A stretch of DNA of 37,680 nucleotides from Rhizobium sp. (GTDB lineage: Bacteria > Pseudomonadota > Gammaproteobacteria > Burkholderiales > Thiobacillaceae). A program made the position numbers and the translations under genes. The notes below the pieces were generated by a model. That model did not search any database. It saw only the letters and a program-made list of their open reading frames with translations, and had not been told where the DNA came from. The stretch spans positions 1 through 37,680 of the forward strand of contig JAIBEL010000024.1 in NCBI GenBank assembly GCA_019459285.1. Direction: 5' to 3'. The stretch's first letter is position 1, and each line of letters starts with the position of its first letter. Shown piece by piece: positions 26,757 to 35,756 of the stretch.

Positions 26757-26787
26757 CGTATGCCCAATTTATCCATTAACGAGCCCT
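26757..26787 (-). repeat. Right terminal inverted repeat (31 bp)
   Basis: Exact reverse complement of 26521-26551. Its last base is followed by a single T and then the plsY ATG at 26789, so it supplies the whole immediate 5' leader of plsY. Confidence 0.95.
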
Positions 26788-26788
26788 T

Positions 26789-27391
26789 ATGACCACGCTG
26801 TTGTTTATTGCCGCCGCCTATTTGCTTGGTTCGCTGTCGTTTGCCGTGATCGTCAGCCGCGCCATGCACCTGCCCGACCCGCGCAGCTTCGGATCGGGCA
26901 ATCCCGGCGCCACCAACGTGCTGCGCACCGGACGCAAGGCTGCGGCCGCGCTGACGCTCCTTGGCGATGCGCTCAAGGGCTGGGTAGCCGTGGTGCTGGC
27001 GCGCATGCTGGCTCCGCAGTTCGATTTGTCTGAAGACATTGCCCTGCTGTGCGCGCTGGCCGTGTTCATCGGCCACCTGGTTCCGGTGTTTTTCCGCTTC
27101 AAGGGCGGCAAGGGCGTGGCCACGGCACTCGGCCTGCTGCTCGGCCTCAACCCGTGGCTCGGCCTGGCATGCCTGGCAACCTGGCTGCTCATGGCCGGGC
27201 TATTCCGCATTTCCTCACTGGCCGCCTTGACCACCGCCGTGCTAGCCCCCGTCTATTCAGGCCTGCTGATGGGCTGGGGCAATACGGCCATTACCGTGTT
27301 GGTGGTCGCGCTGCTGCTGGTCTATCGTCACAAGAGCAATCTCATCAAACTGGTAACCGGCCAGGAAGGACGCATCGGCGCCCGCTCCTGA
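26789..27391 (+). CDS. plsY: Acyl-phosphate glycerol-3-phosphate acyltransferase
   Basis: Predicted 200 aa. The three conserved PlsY motifs are visible: [16 protein letters not shown] near residue 34, [12 protein letters not shown] near 105, and [12 protein letters not shown] near the C-terminus. About five membrane segments fit the family. PlsY acylates glycerol 3-phosphate using acyl-phosphate from PlsX, the first step in phospholipid synthesis. The start codon directly abuts the end of the upstream inverted-repeat element, and only a weak GAG lies at ribosome-binding distance. Confidence 0.96.
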   Translation: MTTLLFIAAAYLLGSLSFAVIVSRAMHLPDPRSFGSGNPGATNVLRTGRKAAAALTLLGDALKGWVAVVLARMLAPQFDLSEDIALLCALAVFIGHLVPVFFRFKGGKGVATALGLLLGLNPWLGLACLATWLLMAGLFRISSLAALTTAVLAPVYSGLLMGWGNTAITVLVVALLLVYRHKSNLIKLVTGQEGRIGARS

Positions 27392-27407
27392 CCCCATCTC
27401 ACTGAAC

Positions 27408-28208
27408 ATGGCCTTTTTCGACAAAAGCATCGAGCACGCAAAGGAAAGCCTTGCCGAGGTGTCGCGCGAAGCGATCGACCACGCGGGCGAGCGCCTGGCG
27501 GGGGTGGTCAAGGAAGGCGTATCGCAGGCCGGCACCGAGCTGAAGGATGTCATCTGGCGCGCCAGCCAGGAGATCGACGCCAAGCTCGACAAGATTTCCG
27601 ACGAACTGCATGAACAGCGGCAATTCACCAAGGACGACGTACGCGAACTGGTCGACTATGCCGGCGAACGGCTGGGCTCCCTGATGGATGCCCGCATCGT
27701 TCATGCCAAGGCGGAGTTTTCATCGCTGGTGCAGGAAAAGGTCGAATACTTCAAGCACGAAGTCGACAGTTTCTTCATCGAACGACAGCGTGACCTCGCC
27801 CGCGAACGGCGGCGGCTGTTCATCAACGTGGCCATCGCGATCCTGGCGTCGCTGTCGCTCGGTTTCGTCTCCTGGCTGTATCACCAGTATCTCGGCGGCG
27901 GGCTGGATGTGTTCGCCATCTTCCGCATCGTGTTCGCTTCGCTGGCCGGGGGCTACGCAGCTTACCTTGCGGTCAAGCTGTTGCGGCGCTGGCTGTCGAT
28001 GTCGGAACACAAGAAGGACACGCTGTTCCTGGTTAGCCGCTACTGGGGCGTGTTGCGCCCGGAAAGCATTTTCAGCACGGTAATCCTGGTGTGCCTGATG
28101 GGCGTGCTGGTGGGGTTCTTGCTGTTCCCGGATCAGATTGCCCACTTAACAGGGGGTGAAAAATGGCTCAAGGCCTTGCGCGAGGCCTACCCGATGTTCC
28201 GCAGGTAA
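27408..28208 (+). CDS. Coiled-coil membrane protein, unknown function
   Basis: Predicted 266 aa. Residues 1-140 are charged and heptad-like, with amphipathic repeats (AKESLAEVSREAIDHAGERL, and the similar LVDYAGERLGSLMDAR), suggesting a long coiled coil. Three hydrophobic segments follow: INVAIAILASLSLGFVSWLY, IVFASLAGGYAAYLAVKLL and FSTVILVCLMGVLVGFLLF. I recognise no named family. It follows plsY by 16 bp with no strong ribosome binding site and converges on tsaD with a 4-bp gap. A membrane-anchored scaffold is possible but not shown. Confidence 0.82.
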   Translation: MAFFDKSIEHAKESLAEVSREAIDHAGERLAGVVKEGVSQAGTELKDVIWRASQEIDAKLDKISDELHEQRQFTKDDVRELVDYAGERLGSLMDARIVHAKAEFSSLVQEKVEYFKHEVDSFFIERQRDLARERRRLFINVAIAILASLSLGFVSWLYHQYLGGGLDVFAIFRIVFASLAGGYAAYLAVKLLRRWLSMSEHKKDTLFLVSRYWGVLRPESIFSTVILVCLMGVLVGFLLFPDQIAHLTGGEKWLKALREAYPMFRR

Positions 28209-28212
28209 GGGC

Positions 28213-29220
28213 TTACACGGCGTCGAGCGACGCCAGGTCCCAGCGCGGTTTGACCGCGAACGTCAGATCACCGCCAATTGCGTGAGCCAGCCGCTGCGCG
28301 CCAGCGTAGGCGATCATCGCGCCGTTGTCGGTGCAGAATTCCAGCCGCGGATAGAACACGCTGATCCCGCGTGCCGCTGCCTCGCGCGTAAGCCGTTCGC
28401 GCAGATGCGCGTTGGCGCCCACGCCACCGGCAACCACCAGCCGCGTGGCGCCGCTGTGTAAGCAGGCCGCCAGGCTCTTGCTCACCAGCACCTCCACCGC
28501 TGCCGCCTGGAATGCCGCTGCGATATCCGCCGCCTCGCCCAGCCCCACCTTGCGCACCAGCGTCAGCACCGCGGTCTTCAAGCCGCTGAAGCTGAAATCG
28601 AAATCGCCCGAATTGAGCATCGGGCGCGGCAAAGTAAAGCGGCGGGCGTTGCCCGTTGCCGCCAGTTTCGACAGCGCCGGCCCGCCAGGATAGCCCAGTC
28701 CCAGCAGTTGTGCGGTCTTGTCGAAGGCCTCACCGGCGGCGTCGTCAAGCGTTTCGCCCAACAGCGTGTAGCGCCCGACGCCCGACACCAGCATCAACTG
28801 CGTGTGGCCGCCCGACACCAGCAACGCGACGAAGGGGAATTTAGGCGGCGTATCGGAAATCAGCGGCGACAGCATGTGGCCTTCCAGATGGTGCACGCCG
28901 ACCGCGGGAATATTCAGCGCAAACGCCAGCGCACGCGCCATCCCCGCCCCCACCAGCAAGGCGCCGGCCAGCCCCGGCCCCTGCGTATAGGCAATCCCGT
29001 CGATGTCGGGCAGCGTGCGCCCACTCTCGGCCAGCACCTGGCGCGTCAAGGGCAGCACCCGCCGGATATGGTCGCGTGACGCCAGTTCGGGCACCACGCC
29101 GCCATAGTCGTTATGCATGGCAATCTGCGAATAGAGCGCGTGCGCCAGCAGGCCGCGCGCACTGTCATATAGCGCGACACCGGTTTCATCGCAGGACGAC
29201 TCGACGCCAAGTACCAGCAT
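28213..29220 (-). CDS. tsaD: tRNA t6A synthesis protein TsaD
   Basis: Predicted 335 aa, the family length. ASKHA-fold features: [15 protein letters not shown] at the start, metal-binding histidines H111 and H115 in [20 protein letters not shown] near 134, and [16 protein letters not shown] near 273. The C-terminal metal Asp lies in [13 protein letters not shown]. With TsaB, TsaC and TsaE it forms threonylcarbamoyladenosine at A37 of ANN-decoding tRNAs. It diverges from rpsU, as in E. coli. Confidence 0.97.
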   Translation of the reverse strand: MLVLGVESSCDETGVALYDSARGLLAHALYSQIAMHNDYGGVVPELASRDHIRRVLPLTRQVLAESGRTLPDIDGIAYTQGPGLAGALLVGAGMARALAFALNIPAVGVHHLEGHMLSPLISDTPPKFPFVALLVSGGHTQLMLVSGVGRYTLLGETLDDAAGEAFDKTAQLLGLGYPGGPALSKLAATGNARRFTLPRPMLNSGDFDFSFSGLKTAVLTLVRKVGLGEAADIAAAFQAAAVEVLVSKSLAACLHSGATRLVVAGGVGANAHLRERLTREAAARGISVFYPRLEFCTDNGAMIAYAGAQRLAHAIGGDLTFAVKPRWDLASLDAV

Positions 29221-29237
29221 AGGGGGAAACAGGGGAC

Positions 29238-29266
29238 TGGAAAAATCCGTGAGGGCTTGCTATTAT
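29238..29266 (+). promoter_or_regulatory. Candidate rpsU operon promoter
   Basis: TATTAT (29261-29266, 5/6) lies 35 bp upstream of the rpsU ATG, with TGGAAA (29238-29243) 17 bp before it as a weak -35. It sits in the tsaD/rpsU divergent gap, where a promoter is expected. Confidence 0.5.
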
Positions 29267-29301
29267 TCTCGTTTTTCCCGTTTCCCGGAAGCCATCTTCA
29301 T

Positions 29302-29514
29302 ATGCCTCACGTCAAAGTCAAAGAAAACGAGCCGTTTGATGTCGCCTTGCGCCGCTTCAAGCGTTCCATCGAAAAAGTCGGCCTCCTGACCGAGCTGCGC
29401 GCCCGCGAGTTCTACGAGAAGCCCACCGCCGAGCGCAAGCGCAAGCTCGCTGCTGCGGTCAAGCGCCAGAGCAAGCGCCTGCGCGGCCAGCAACTCCCCC
29501 CCAAGATGTATTGA
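29302..29514 (+). CDS. rpsU: 30S ribosomal protein S21
   Basis: Predicted 70 aa from the ATG at 29302; the frame is open 15 codons further but [20 protein letters not shown] is the canonical start. [21 protein letters not shown] and the Lys/Arg-rich tail ([10 protein letters not shown]) complete the family. S21 helps base pairing of the anti-Shine-Dalgarno region. It leads the macromolecular synthesis operon rpsU-yqeY-dnaG-rpoD. Confidence 0.97.
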   Translation: MPHVKVKENEPFDVALRRFKRSIEKVGLLTELRAREFYEKPTAERKRKLAAAVKRQSKRLRGQQLPPKMY

Positions 29515-29543
29515 TTTCGCACTGACGCGGAATCTTCCCACGC

Positions 29544-29990
29544 ATGTCGCTCAAGGCACGCATCACTGACGACATGAAAACCGCCATGCGCGCCAAGGAT
29601 ACGGCGCGCCTCGGTACGATTCGTTTGCTGCTCGCTGCGATCAAGCAGAAAGAAGTCGACGAGCGCATCGAACTGGACGACGCGGCAGTCAGCAGCATCG
29701 TCGAAAAACTCATCAAGCAGCGCAAGGATTCGATCAGCCAGTTCCAGGCTGCCGGGCGTGACGACCTGGTGGCCTCCGAACAGGCCGAACTCGCTGTTTT
29801 GCAAGCTTACCTGCCCGAGCAACTCTCCGCCGCCGAAGTCGAAGCAGCGGTTGTCGCGGCCATTGCCGAATCCGGCGCGTCCAGCGCCAAGGATATGGGC
29901 AAGGTCATGGGCCTGCTGAAACCCCGCCTCGCCGGCCGTGCCGACATGGGGCAGGTCTCCGCGCTGATCAAGGCCCGCCTCGCGGGCTAA
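29544..29990 (+). CDS. yqeY: GatB/YqeY domain protein
   Basis: Predicted 148 aa. MSLKARITDDMKTAMRAKD at the start, then RLGTIRLLLAAIKQKEVDER, KQRKDSISQFQAAGRDDL, LQAYLPEQLSAAEVE and KDMGKVMGLLKPRLAGRADM are typical of YqeY, which resembles the C-terminal domain of GatB. It probably has tRNA-related or amidotransferase-like function, but its role is not established. It sits between rpsU and dnaG, a common insertion into this operon outside enterobacteria. Confidence 0.93.
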   Translation: MSLKARITDDMKTAMRAKDTARLGTIRLLLAAIKQKEVDERIELDDAAVSSIVEKLIKQRKDSISQFQAAGRDDLVASEQAELAVLQAYLPEQLSAAEVEAAVVAAIAESGASSAKDMGKVMGLLKPRLAGRADMGQVSALIKARLAG

Positions 29991-30032
29991 CCCAACCCGG
30001 CGCAGTGCGCCCGGGTTTATCATGCGGCCATC

Positions 30033-31727
30033 ATGATCCCGCGCGATTTCATCGACACCCTGCTCGCCCGCGTCGACATCGTCGACGTCATCGACCGGCG
30101 TGTGCCGCTGAAGAAAGCCGGACAGAACTACCAGGCCTGCTGCCCCTTCCACAGCGAGAAAACCCCCTCCTTCACCGTCAGCCCGACCAAGCAGTTCTAT
30201 CACTGCTTCGGTTGCGGCGCGCACGGAACCGCGCTCGGTTTCCTGATGGAATACGAGCACATGGGCTTCCCCGATGCGGTCGCGGCGCTGGCCCAGGACG
30301 TCGGCCTGCCGGTTCCCGATTCCGGCGAATCCGATCGCCCCAAACCGCCGCCTGCGCTGTGGGATGCCTTGGAACAGGCCGCGCAGTTCTACAAGAAGCA
30401 GCTTAAGCAGACACCCCGCGCGGTCGACTACCTGAAGCGGCGCGGATTGACCGGGGCCATCGCTGCCCGCTACGGCATCGGCTACGCCCCGGACGGCTCG
30501 CCGCTGAAGCAGGTATTTGCCGATTACACAACTGACGCCCTCGCGGCATCGGGCCTTGTCATCGACGGCGACCGCGGACGCTACGACCGTTTCCGCGACC
30601 GCATCATGTTCCCCATCAGGAACGCCAAAGGCCAGATCGTCGGTTTCGGCGGTCGGGTGCTCGACCAAGGCGAACCGAAATACCTCAATTCACCGGAAAC
30701 CCCGCTGTTCCACAAGGGATCGGAAATCTACGGCCTGTTCGAGGCGCGCGCCGCGATCAAGGCGGCCGGGCGCGCCATCGTGGTCGAAGGCTACATGGAC
30801 GTGGTCGCACTAGCGCAGCACGGGGTGGAATTCGCCGTCGCCACGCTGGGCACCGCCACCACGCCGATCCACGCACGCACCCTGCTGCGCCACACCGATC
30901 GCCTGATCTACGCCTTCGACGGCGACAACGCCGGACGCAAGGCCGCCTGGCGCGCGCTGGAAAACTCGCTGGAAGCACTCCAGGACGGCAAGGAAGTCAG
31001 CTTCCTGTTCCTGCCCGAAGGCGAAGACCCCGACAGCTACATCCGCACCCACGGCCACGACGCTTTTCTGCACCTGCTGGATACCGACACGCTGCCGCTG
31101 TCCGCCTTTCTGGTGCGCGAACTGGCACGCGGCCGCAAACTCGACAGCCAGGAAGGCCGGGCCGCGCTGATCAAGGACGCCAAGCCGCTGCTGGAAAAAG
31201 TTGCCGCGCCCGTGCTGGCAAGCCTTATTCAGAGACAGATTGCGGAACTTGCGCATCTGCAGGCTGACGAACTCAGCCATCTCGGGCTCAAACCCATTGC
31301 GGCGCGGCGCCCTCTCCCGCGTCCGCAGCGCCGTCCAGCGCCATCGCGGGTGCGCAGTCTGGCACGCACCCTGCTGATGAATCCACAGCGGGTTGCCGAG
31401 GTCGAACCCTGCTGGCTCGATGTTAACGACCCGCTGAGCGGTCCTGTGGGCGAACTGATGGCCTGGCTGCGCGAGGTTGGCCCGCTCAAGCCGCAGACCC
31501 TCAGCGAAACGGCCAAAGGCAGTGTGCTGGAGCCCTTGATCGAAGAGTTGATGACCGATTTGCTCGACAAAGACGACACCTGGGACTGGAACGCGGAGTT
31601 CGATGGCGCCGTCAAACAGTTACGCGACGATTGGCGCAGGCGTAGACAGCAGGAACTGGCCATGCGCCCGCTCGGCAGCTTGAGCGCCAGCGAGCGACGG
31701 GAATTGACCGAACTGGCACGTTCCTAG
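30033..31727 (+). CDS. dnaG: DNA primase
   Basis: Predicted 564 aa. The zinc ribbon has C37, H40, C58 and C61 (CCPFHSEKTPSF, YHCFGCGAHG). The RNA polymerase/TOPRIM core contains GRYDRFRDRIMFPIRN, VVEGYMDVVALAQHG and YAFDGDNAGRKAAWRA. A basic, Pro-rich linker (RRPLPRPQRRPAPSRVR) at about residues 425-441 precedes the helicase-binding C-terminal domain. DnaG makes the RNA primers for replication and is recruited by DnaB. A small stem-loop directly follows the stop codon. Confidence 0.97.
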   Translation: MIPRDFIDTLLARVDIVDVIDRRVPLKKAGQNYQACCPFHSEKTPSFTVSPTKQFYHCFGCGAHGTALGFLMEYEHMGFPDAVAALAQDVGLPVPDSGESDRPKPPPALWDALEQAAQFYKKQLKQTPRAVDYLKRRGLTGAIAARYGIGYAPDGSPLKQVFADYTTDALAASGLVIDGDRGRYDRFRDRIMFPIRNAKGQIVGFGGRVLDQGEPKYLNSPETPLFHKGSEIYGLFEARAAIKAAGRAIVVEGYMDVVALAQHGVEFAVATLGTATTPIHARTLLRHTDRLIYAFDGDNAGRKAAWRALENSLEALQDGKEVSFLFLPEGEDPDSYIRTHGHDAFLHLLDTDTLPLSAFLVRELARGRKLDSQEGRAALIKDAKPLLEKVAAPVLASLIQRQIAELAHLQADELSHLGLKPIAARRPLPRPQRRPAPSRVRSLARTLLMNPQRVAEVEPCWLDVNDPLSGPVGELMAWLREVGPLKPQTLSETAKGSVLEPLIEELMTDLLDKDDTWDWNAEFDGAVKQLRDDWRRRRQQELAMRPLGSLSASERRELTELARS

Positions 31728-31745
31728 CTTGCCAGAAACGGCAAG
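31728..31745 (+). terminator. Hairpin directly after dnaG
   Basis: CTTGCC (31728-31733) and GGCAAG (31740-31745) form a perfect 6-bp stem with a 6-nt loop, starting at the base after the dnaG stop. No T run follows. It may be an RNA processing or partial termination site upstream of the rpoD promoter. Confidence 0.4.
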
Positions 31746-31770
31746 ACAAAGTGCCGGCTTGCGGTATAAT
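31743..31770 (+). promoter_or_regulatory. rpoD internal promoter
   Basis: AAGACA (31743-31748) and perfect TATAAT (31765-31770) are separated by 16 bp in the dnaG-rpoD gap. The predicted leader of about 67 nt contains a T-rich stretch and a CCGCG/CGCGG hairpin (31801-31817). Confidence 0.65.
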
Positions 31771-31844
31771 TGCCGGTTTTTGAACGATTTTTTTCTCTGT
31801 CCGCGTGCGGTGCGCGGGGGCAGAACCTGAGCGGAGAATAACCT

Positions 31845-33764
<1,920 letters not shown>

Positions 33765-33771
33765 GCCTCCT

Positions 33772-33794
33772 GCCCCGCCCACCTGCGGCGGGGC
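33772..33794 (+). terminator. Probable rpoD terminator
   Basis: GCCCCGCC (33772-33779) and GGCGGGGC (33787-33794) form a perfect 8-bp stem with a 7-nt loop, just after the rpoD stop. Only a short T stretch follows (GTGTTTC), and the tRNA starts 10 bp later, so read-through into the tRNA is plausible. Confidence 0.65.
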
Positions 33795-33803
33795 CCGTGT
33801 TTC

Positions 33804-33880
<77 letters not shown>

Positions 33881-33902
33881 ATTACCCAACATCAGCGATA
33901 AT

Positions 33903-33927
33903 CACCCCCTAATAAAAACTGGGGGTG
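33903..33927 (+). promoter_or_regulatory. Hairpin covering the slmA ribosome binding site
   Basis: CACCCCC (33903-33909) pairs perfectly with GGGGGTG (33921-33927) around an 11-nt A/T-rich loop. The right arm is the only ribosome-binding-like sequence before the slmA ATG at 33932. The stem would hide it. It could alternatively be the tRNA terminator, although no T run follows. Confidence 0.5.
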
Positions 33928-33931
33928 TCAG

Positions 33932-34516
33932 ATGCAAGGGGAAGCCAGAAAACCCGGCGAACGCCGGTTGCAGATTCTGCAAACACTCGCCGCGATGCTG
34001 CAGGAACCGCAGCCTGAAAAAATCACCACGGCGGCGCTGGCGGCCCGCATCGGGGTATCCGAAGCCGCGCTATACCGGCATTTTTCCAGCAAGGCGCAAA
34101 TGTTCGAGGGGCTGATCGAGTTCATCGAACAGACCTTGTTCGGCCTGATTGCGCGCATCACCGCCGACACGCCCTCGCCGTCCGCCCAGATCGAGGCCAT
34201 CCTCAGCATGCTGTTGAATTTTGCGGCGAAGAATCCGGGGATGACGCGGGTACTGATCGGCGATGCACTGGTACATGAAAACGAGCGTCTGCAAAAACGC
34301 ATCAATCAACTGCACGACCGCATCGAAGCCCAATTGCGACAATGCCTACGCTTTTGCGGCGACAAGCAGTCCGAACTGAGCGGGCCGCTGGCCAATCTGC
34401 TGCAATGCATGGTGGTGGGGCGCTGGCACCAGTTCGCCAAGAGCGGATTCAGCCGCCCGCCCGGTGGCGATATCGAGCTGCTGATGGCGCGTTTGCTCGA
34501 CGTTCACCCCGCCTAA
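33932..34516 (+). CDS. slmA: Nucleoid occlusion factor SlmA (TetR family)
   Basis: Predicted 194 aa. The TetR helix-turn-helix is ITTAALAARIGVSEAALYRHF at about residues 31-51 (ITTAALAARIGVSEAALYR). It is followed by SSKAQMFEGLIEFIEQTL, NPGMTRVLIGDALVHENERL and RINQLHDRIEAQLRQ, all close to SlmA rather than a generic TetR. SlmA binds sites across the chromosome and blocks FtsZ assembly over the nucleoid. Its stop overlaps that of the convergent moeB gene by 3 bp. A hairpin covers its likely ribosome binding site. Confidence 0.92.
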   Translation: MQGEARKPGERRLQILQTLAAMLQEPQPEKITTAALAARIGVSEAALYRHFSSKAQMFEGLIEFIEQTLFGLIARITADTPSPSAQIEAILSMLLNFAAKNPGMTRVLIGDALVHENERLQKRINQLHDRIEAQLRQCLRFCGDKQSELSGPLANLLQCMVVGRWHQFAKSGFSRPPGGDIELLMARLLDVHPA

Positions 34517-35274
34517 CGCGCAGCTTGCCCGCACACCGGGCAGGCTGGGTCGTGCGGCACTTTCATCACGCGAGCCTCGGCCTGCAAGCCGTCCCATAGC
34601 AGCAGCCGGCCGATCAGCAGCTCCCCTACCTGAGCCAGATATTTCAGCGCTTCCATCGCCTGCATCGCGCCGATGACGCCGACCAGGGGAGAAAACACCC
34701 CCGCCTCGGCGCAGCGCACCTCCGGTTCGCCGGCCTGATCCGGAAACAGGCAGTGATAGCAGGGTGTGTAGGCACGGCGGGTATCGAATACTGCCAGCTG
34801 TCCCGAAAATCCGATCGCAGCCCCCGACACCAGCGGCTTTCCCAGCTGAACGCAGGCCCGGTTGACCGCATGCCGGGTAGCGAAGTTGTCCGACGCGTCG
34901 ACGACCAGATCGACCGCCACCACCGCTTCATGCAGTGCTTCGCCGCTCAGCGCTTCCCGAATGGGCTGCACTTCGATTTCAGGATTGATGGCGCGTACGC
35001 TACGCGCGAGCGAATCGGCCTTGTTCTCGCCGATGGCTACCGTGGCGTGCCCAATCTGACGCTGCAGATTGGTCAGGTCGACCGTATCGCCGTCCGCCAG
35101 CCACAACTGTCCGACGCCCGACGCCCCCAGATAAAGAGCGACTGGGCAGCCCAGCCCGCCAGCACCGACGATCAACACCGACGCGCTGGAGATGCGCGCC
35201 TGCCCGTCCACGCCGACATCGGGTAGCAGAATGTGCCTGCTGTAGCGCAGCAGCAGGGTGTCGTTCAACTCCAT
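34513..35274 (-). CDS. moeB: Molybdopterin-synthase adenylyltransferase MoeB / ThiF family
   Basis: Predicted 253 aa, typical for MoeB and ThiF. The ATP-binding GAGGLG is at residues 37-42, with LADGDTVDLTNLQRQ and the family Arg finger near 12 (RYSRHILLPDVG). VDASDNFATRH lies near 130. Zinc cysteines are in TPCYHCLF and ACPVCGQ. It adenylates the C-terminus of the sulfur carrier MoaD (or ThiS) as an E1-like enzyme. MoeB and ThiF cannot be separated firmly from sequence alone. It starts 3 bp after the gene at 35278-35673 on the same strand. Confidence 0.9.
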   Translation of the reverse strand: MELNDTLLLRYSRHILLPDVGVDGQARISSASVLIVGAGGLGCPVALYLGASGVGQLWLADGDTVDLTNLQRQIGHATVAIGENKADSLARSVRAINPEIEVQPIREALSGEALHEAVVAVDLVVDASDNFATRHAVNRACVQLGKPLVSGAAIGFSGQLAVFDTRRAYTPCYHCLFPDQAGEPEVRCAEAGVFSPLVGVIGAMQAMEALKYLAQVGELLIGRLLLWDGLQAEARVMKVPHDPACPVCGQAAR

Positions 35275-35277
35275 GGG

Positions 35278-35673
35278 CTATTTATAGCTCCGCCACTCTT
35301 CCGGCGTTTCGTCACAATCGCCATGCAGATGGCGCTCGTAGACCTTCATGAATGCTTGCTGGGATTTGATGTCCGGCTCGTTGGCTGCGACGTTGCGCCG
35401 CTGCACGCTCTCGCAGTAATACGCCAACGCACGCCTGAGTTTGCAGAGAAGACTGTTGTCAAGATGGAACCCCTGGCTCGCCAGCGCGGCCTCCAATCCT
35501 TCCAGCGTGTACTCGCATATGTGATACCGCACCTGAAGACGATAGACGTCTGCCCCGATGGTTACGTTCAGCCCCTCCAGGCCGGCCAAAAGCGCCAAAG
35601 CGCGCTCGGCCTGACCGGCAGGCAAGGCATGAAAGACGATTTCGCGGTTTTTCTCGAGGTCGCACGGACGCAT
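35278..35673 (-). CDS. Conserved-looking small cytoplasmic protein, unknown function
   Basis: Predicted 131 aa, no signal peptide or membrane segment. The first half has an alternating pattern (VFHALPAGQAERALALLAGLEGLNVTIG, seen here as RALALLAGLEGLNVTIGADV), suggesting a heavy-metal-associated-like or ferredoxin-like fold. The second half is helical with KLRRALAYYCESVQRRN and two cysteines. I recognise no family. It lies between ctpA and moeB with a 3-bp gap to moeB, so it is probably co-transcribed with it. Confidence 0.75.
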   Translation of the reverse strand: MRPCDLEKNREIVFHALPAGQAERALALLAGLEGLNVTIGADVYRLQVRYHICEYTLEGLEAALASQGFHLDNSLLCKLRRALAYYCESVQRRNVAANEPDIKSQQAFMKVYERHLHGDCDETPEEWRSYK

Positions 35674-35756
35674 GGCACCTCCCGGCAGGCTAGGTCAGCT
35701 CAGTATACCGCGCCGCTCATGCCGTGGAACCCCTGCGGGCCACACAGCACAGCCGC

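Larger units (their letters stand above)
26521..26787. mobile_element. Structured inverted-repeat element (MITE/REPIN-like), non-autonomous
   Basis: A 267-bp element fills nearly the whole folB-plsY gap. Its ends are perfect 31-bp inverted repeats. Inside are two separate long hairpins: arm 1 (outer stem 26551-26567 with 26634-26650, 16 of 17 paired; tip GCGAATGG/CCATTCGC at 26591-26611) and arm 2 (outer stem 26660-26673 with 26741-26754, 14 of 14). Measured from each end, the halves are colinear: TCATTC begins at offset 78 and TTGCAACGCAG at offset 96 in both. No transposase is present, and I see no clear target-site duplication. Open frames on both strands starting MDKLGIR arise from the repeat and are not genes. 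Copies elsewhere in the genome are expected but cannot be checked here. Confidence 0.85.

Noticed and set aside
26304..27076. Short open frames on both strands within the folB-plsY element
   Set aside because: They come from the terminal inverted repeats and hairpins, and show no ribosome binding site or protein character.
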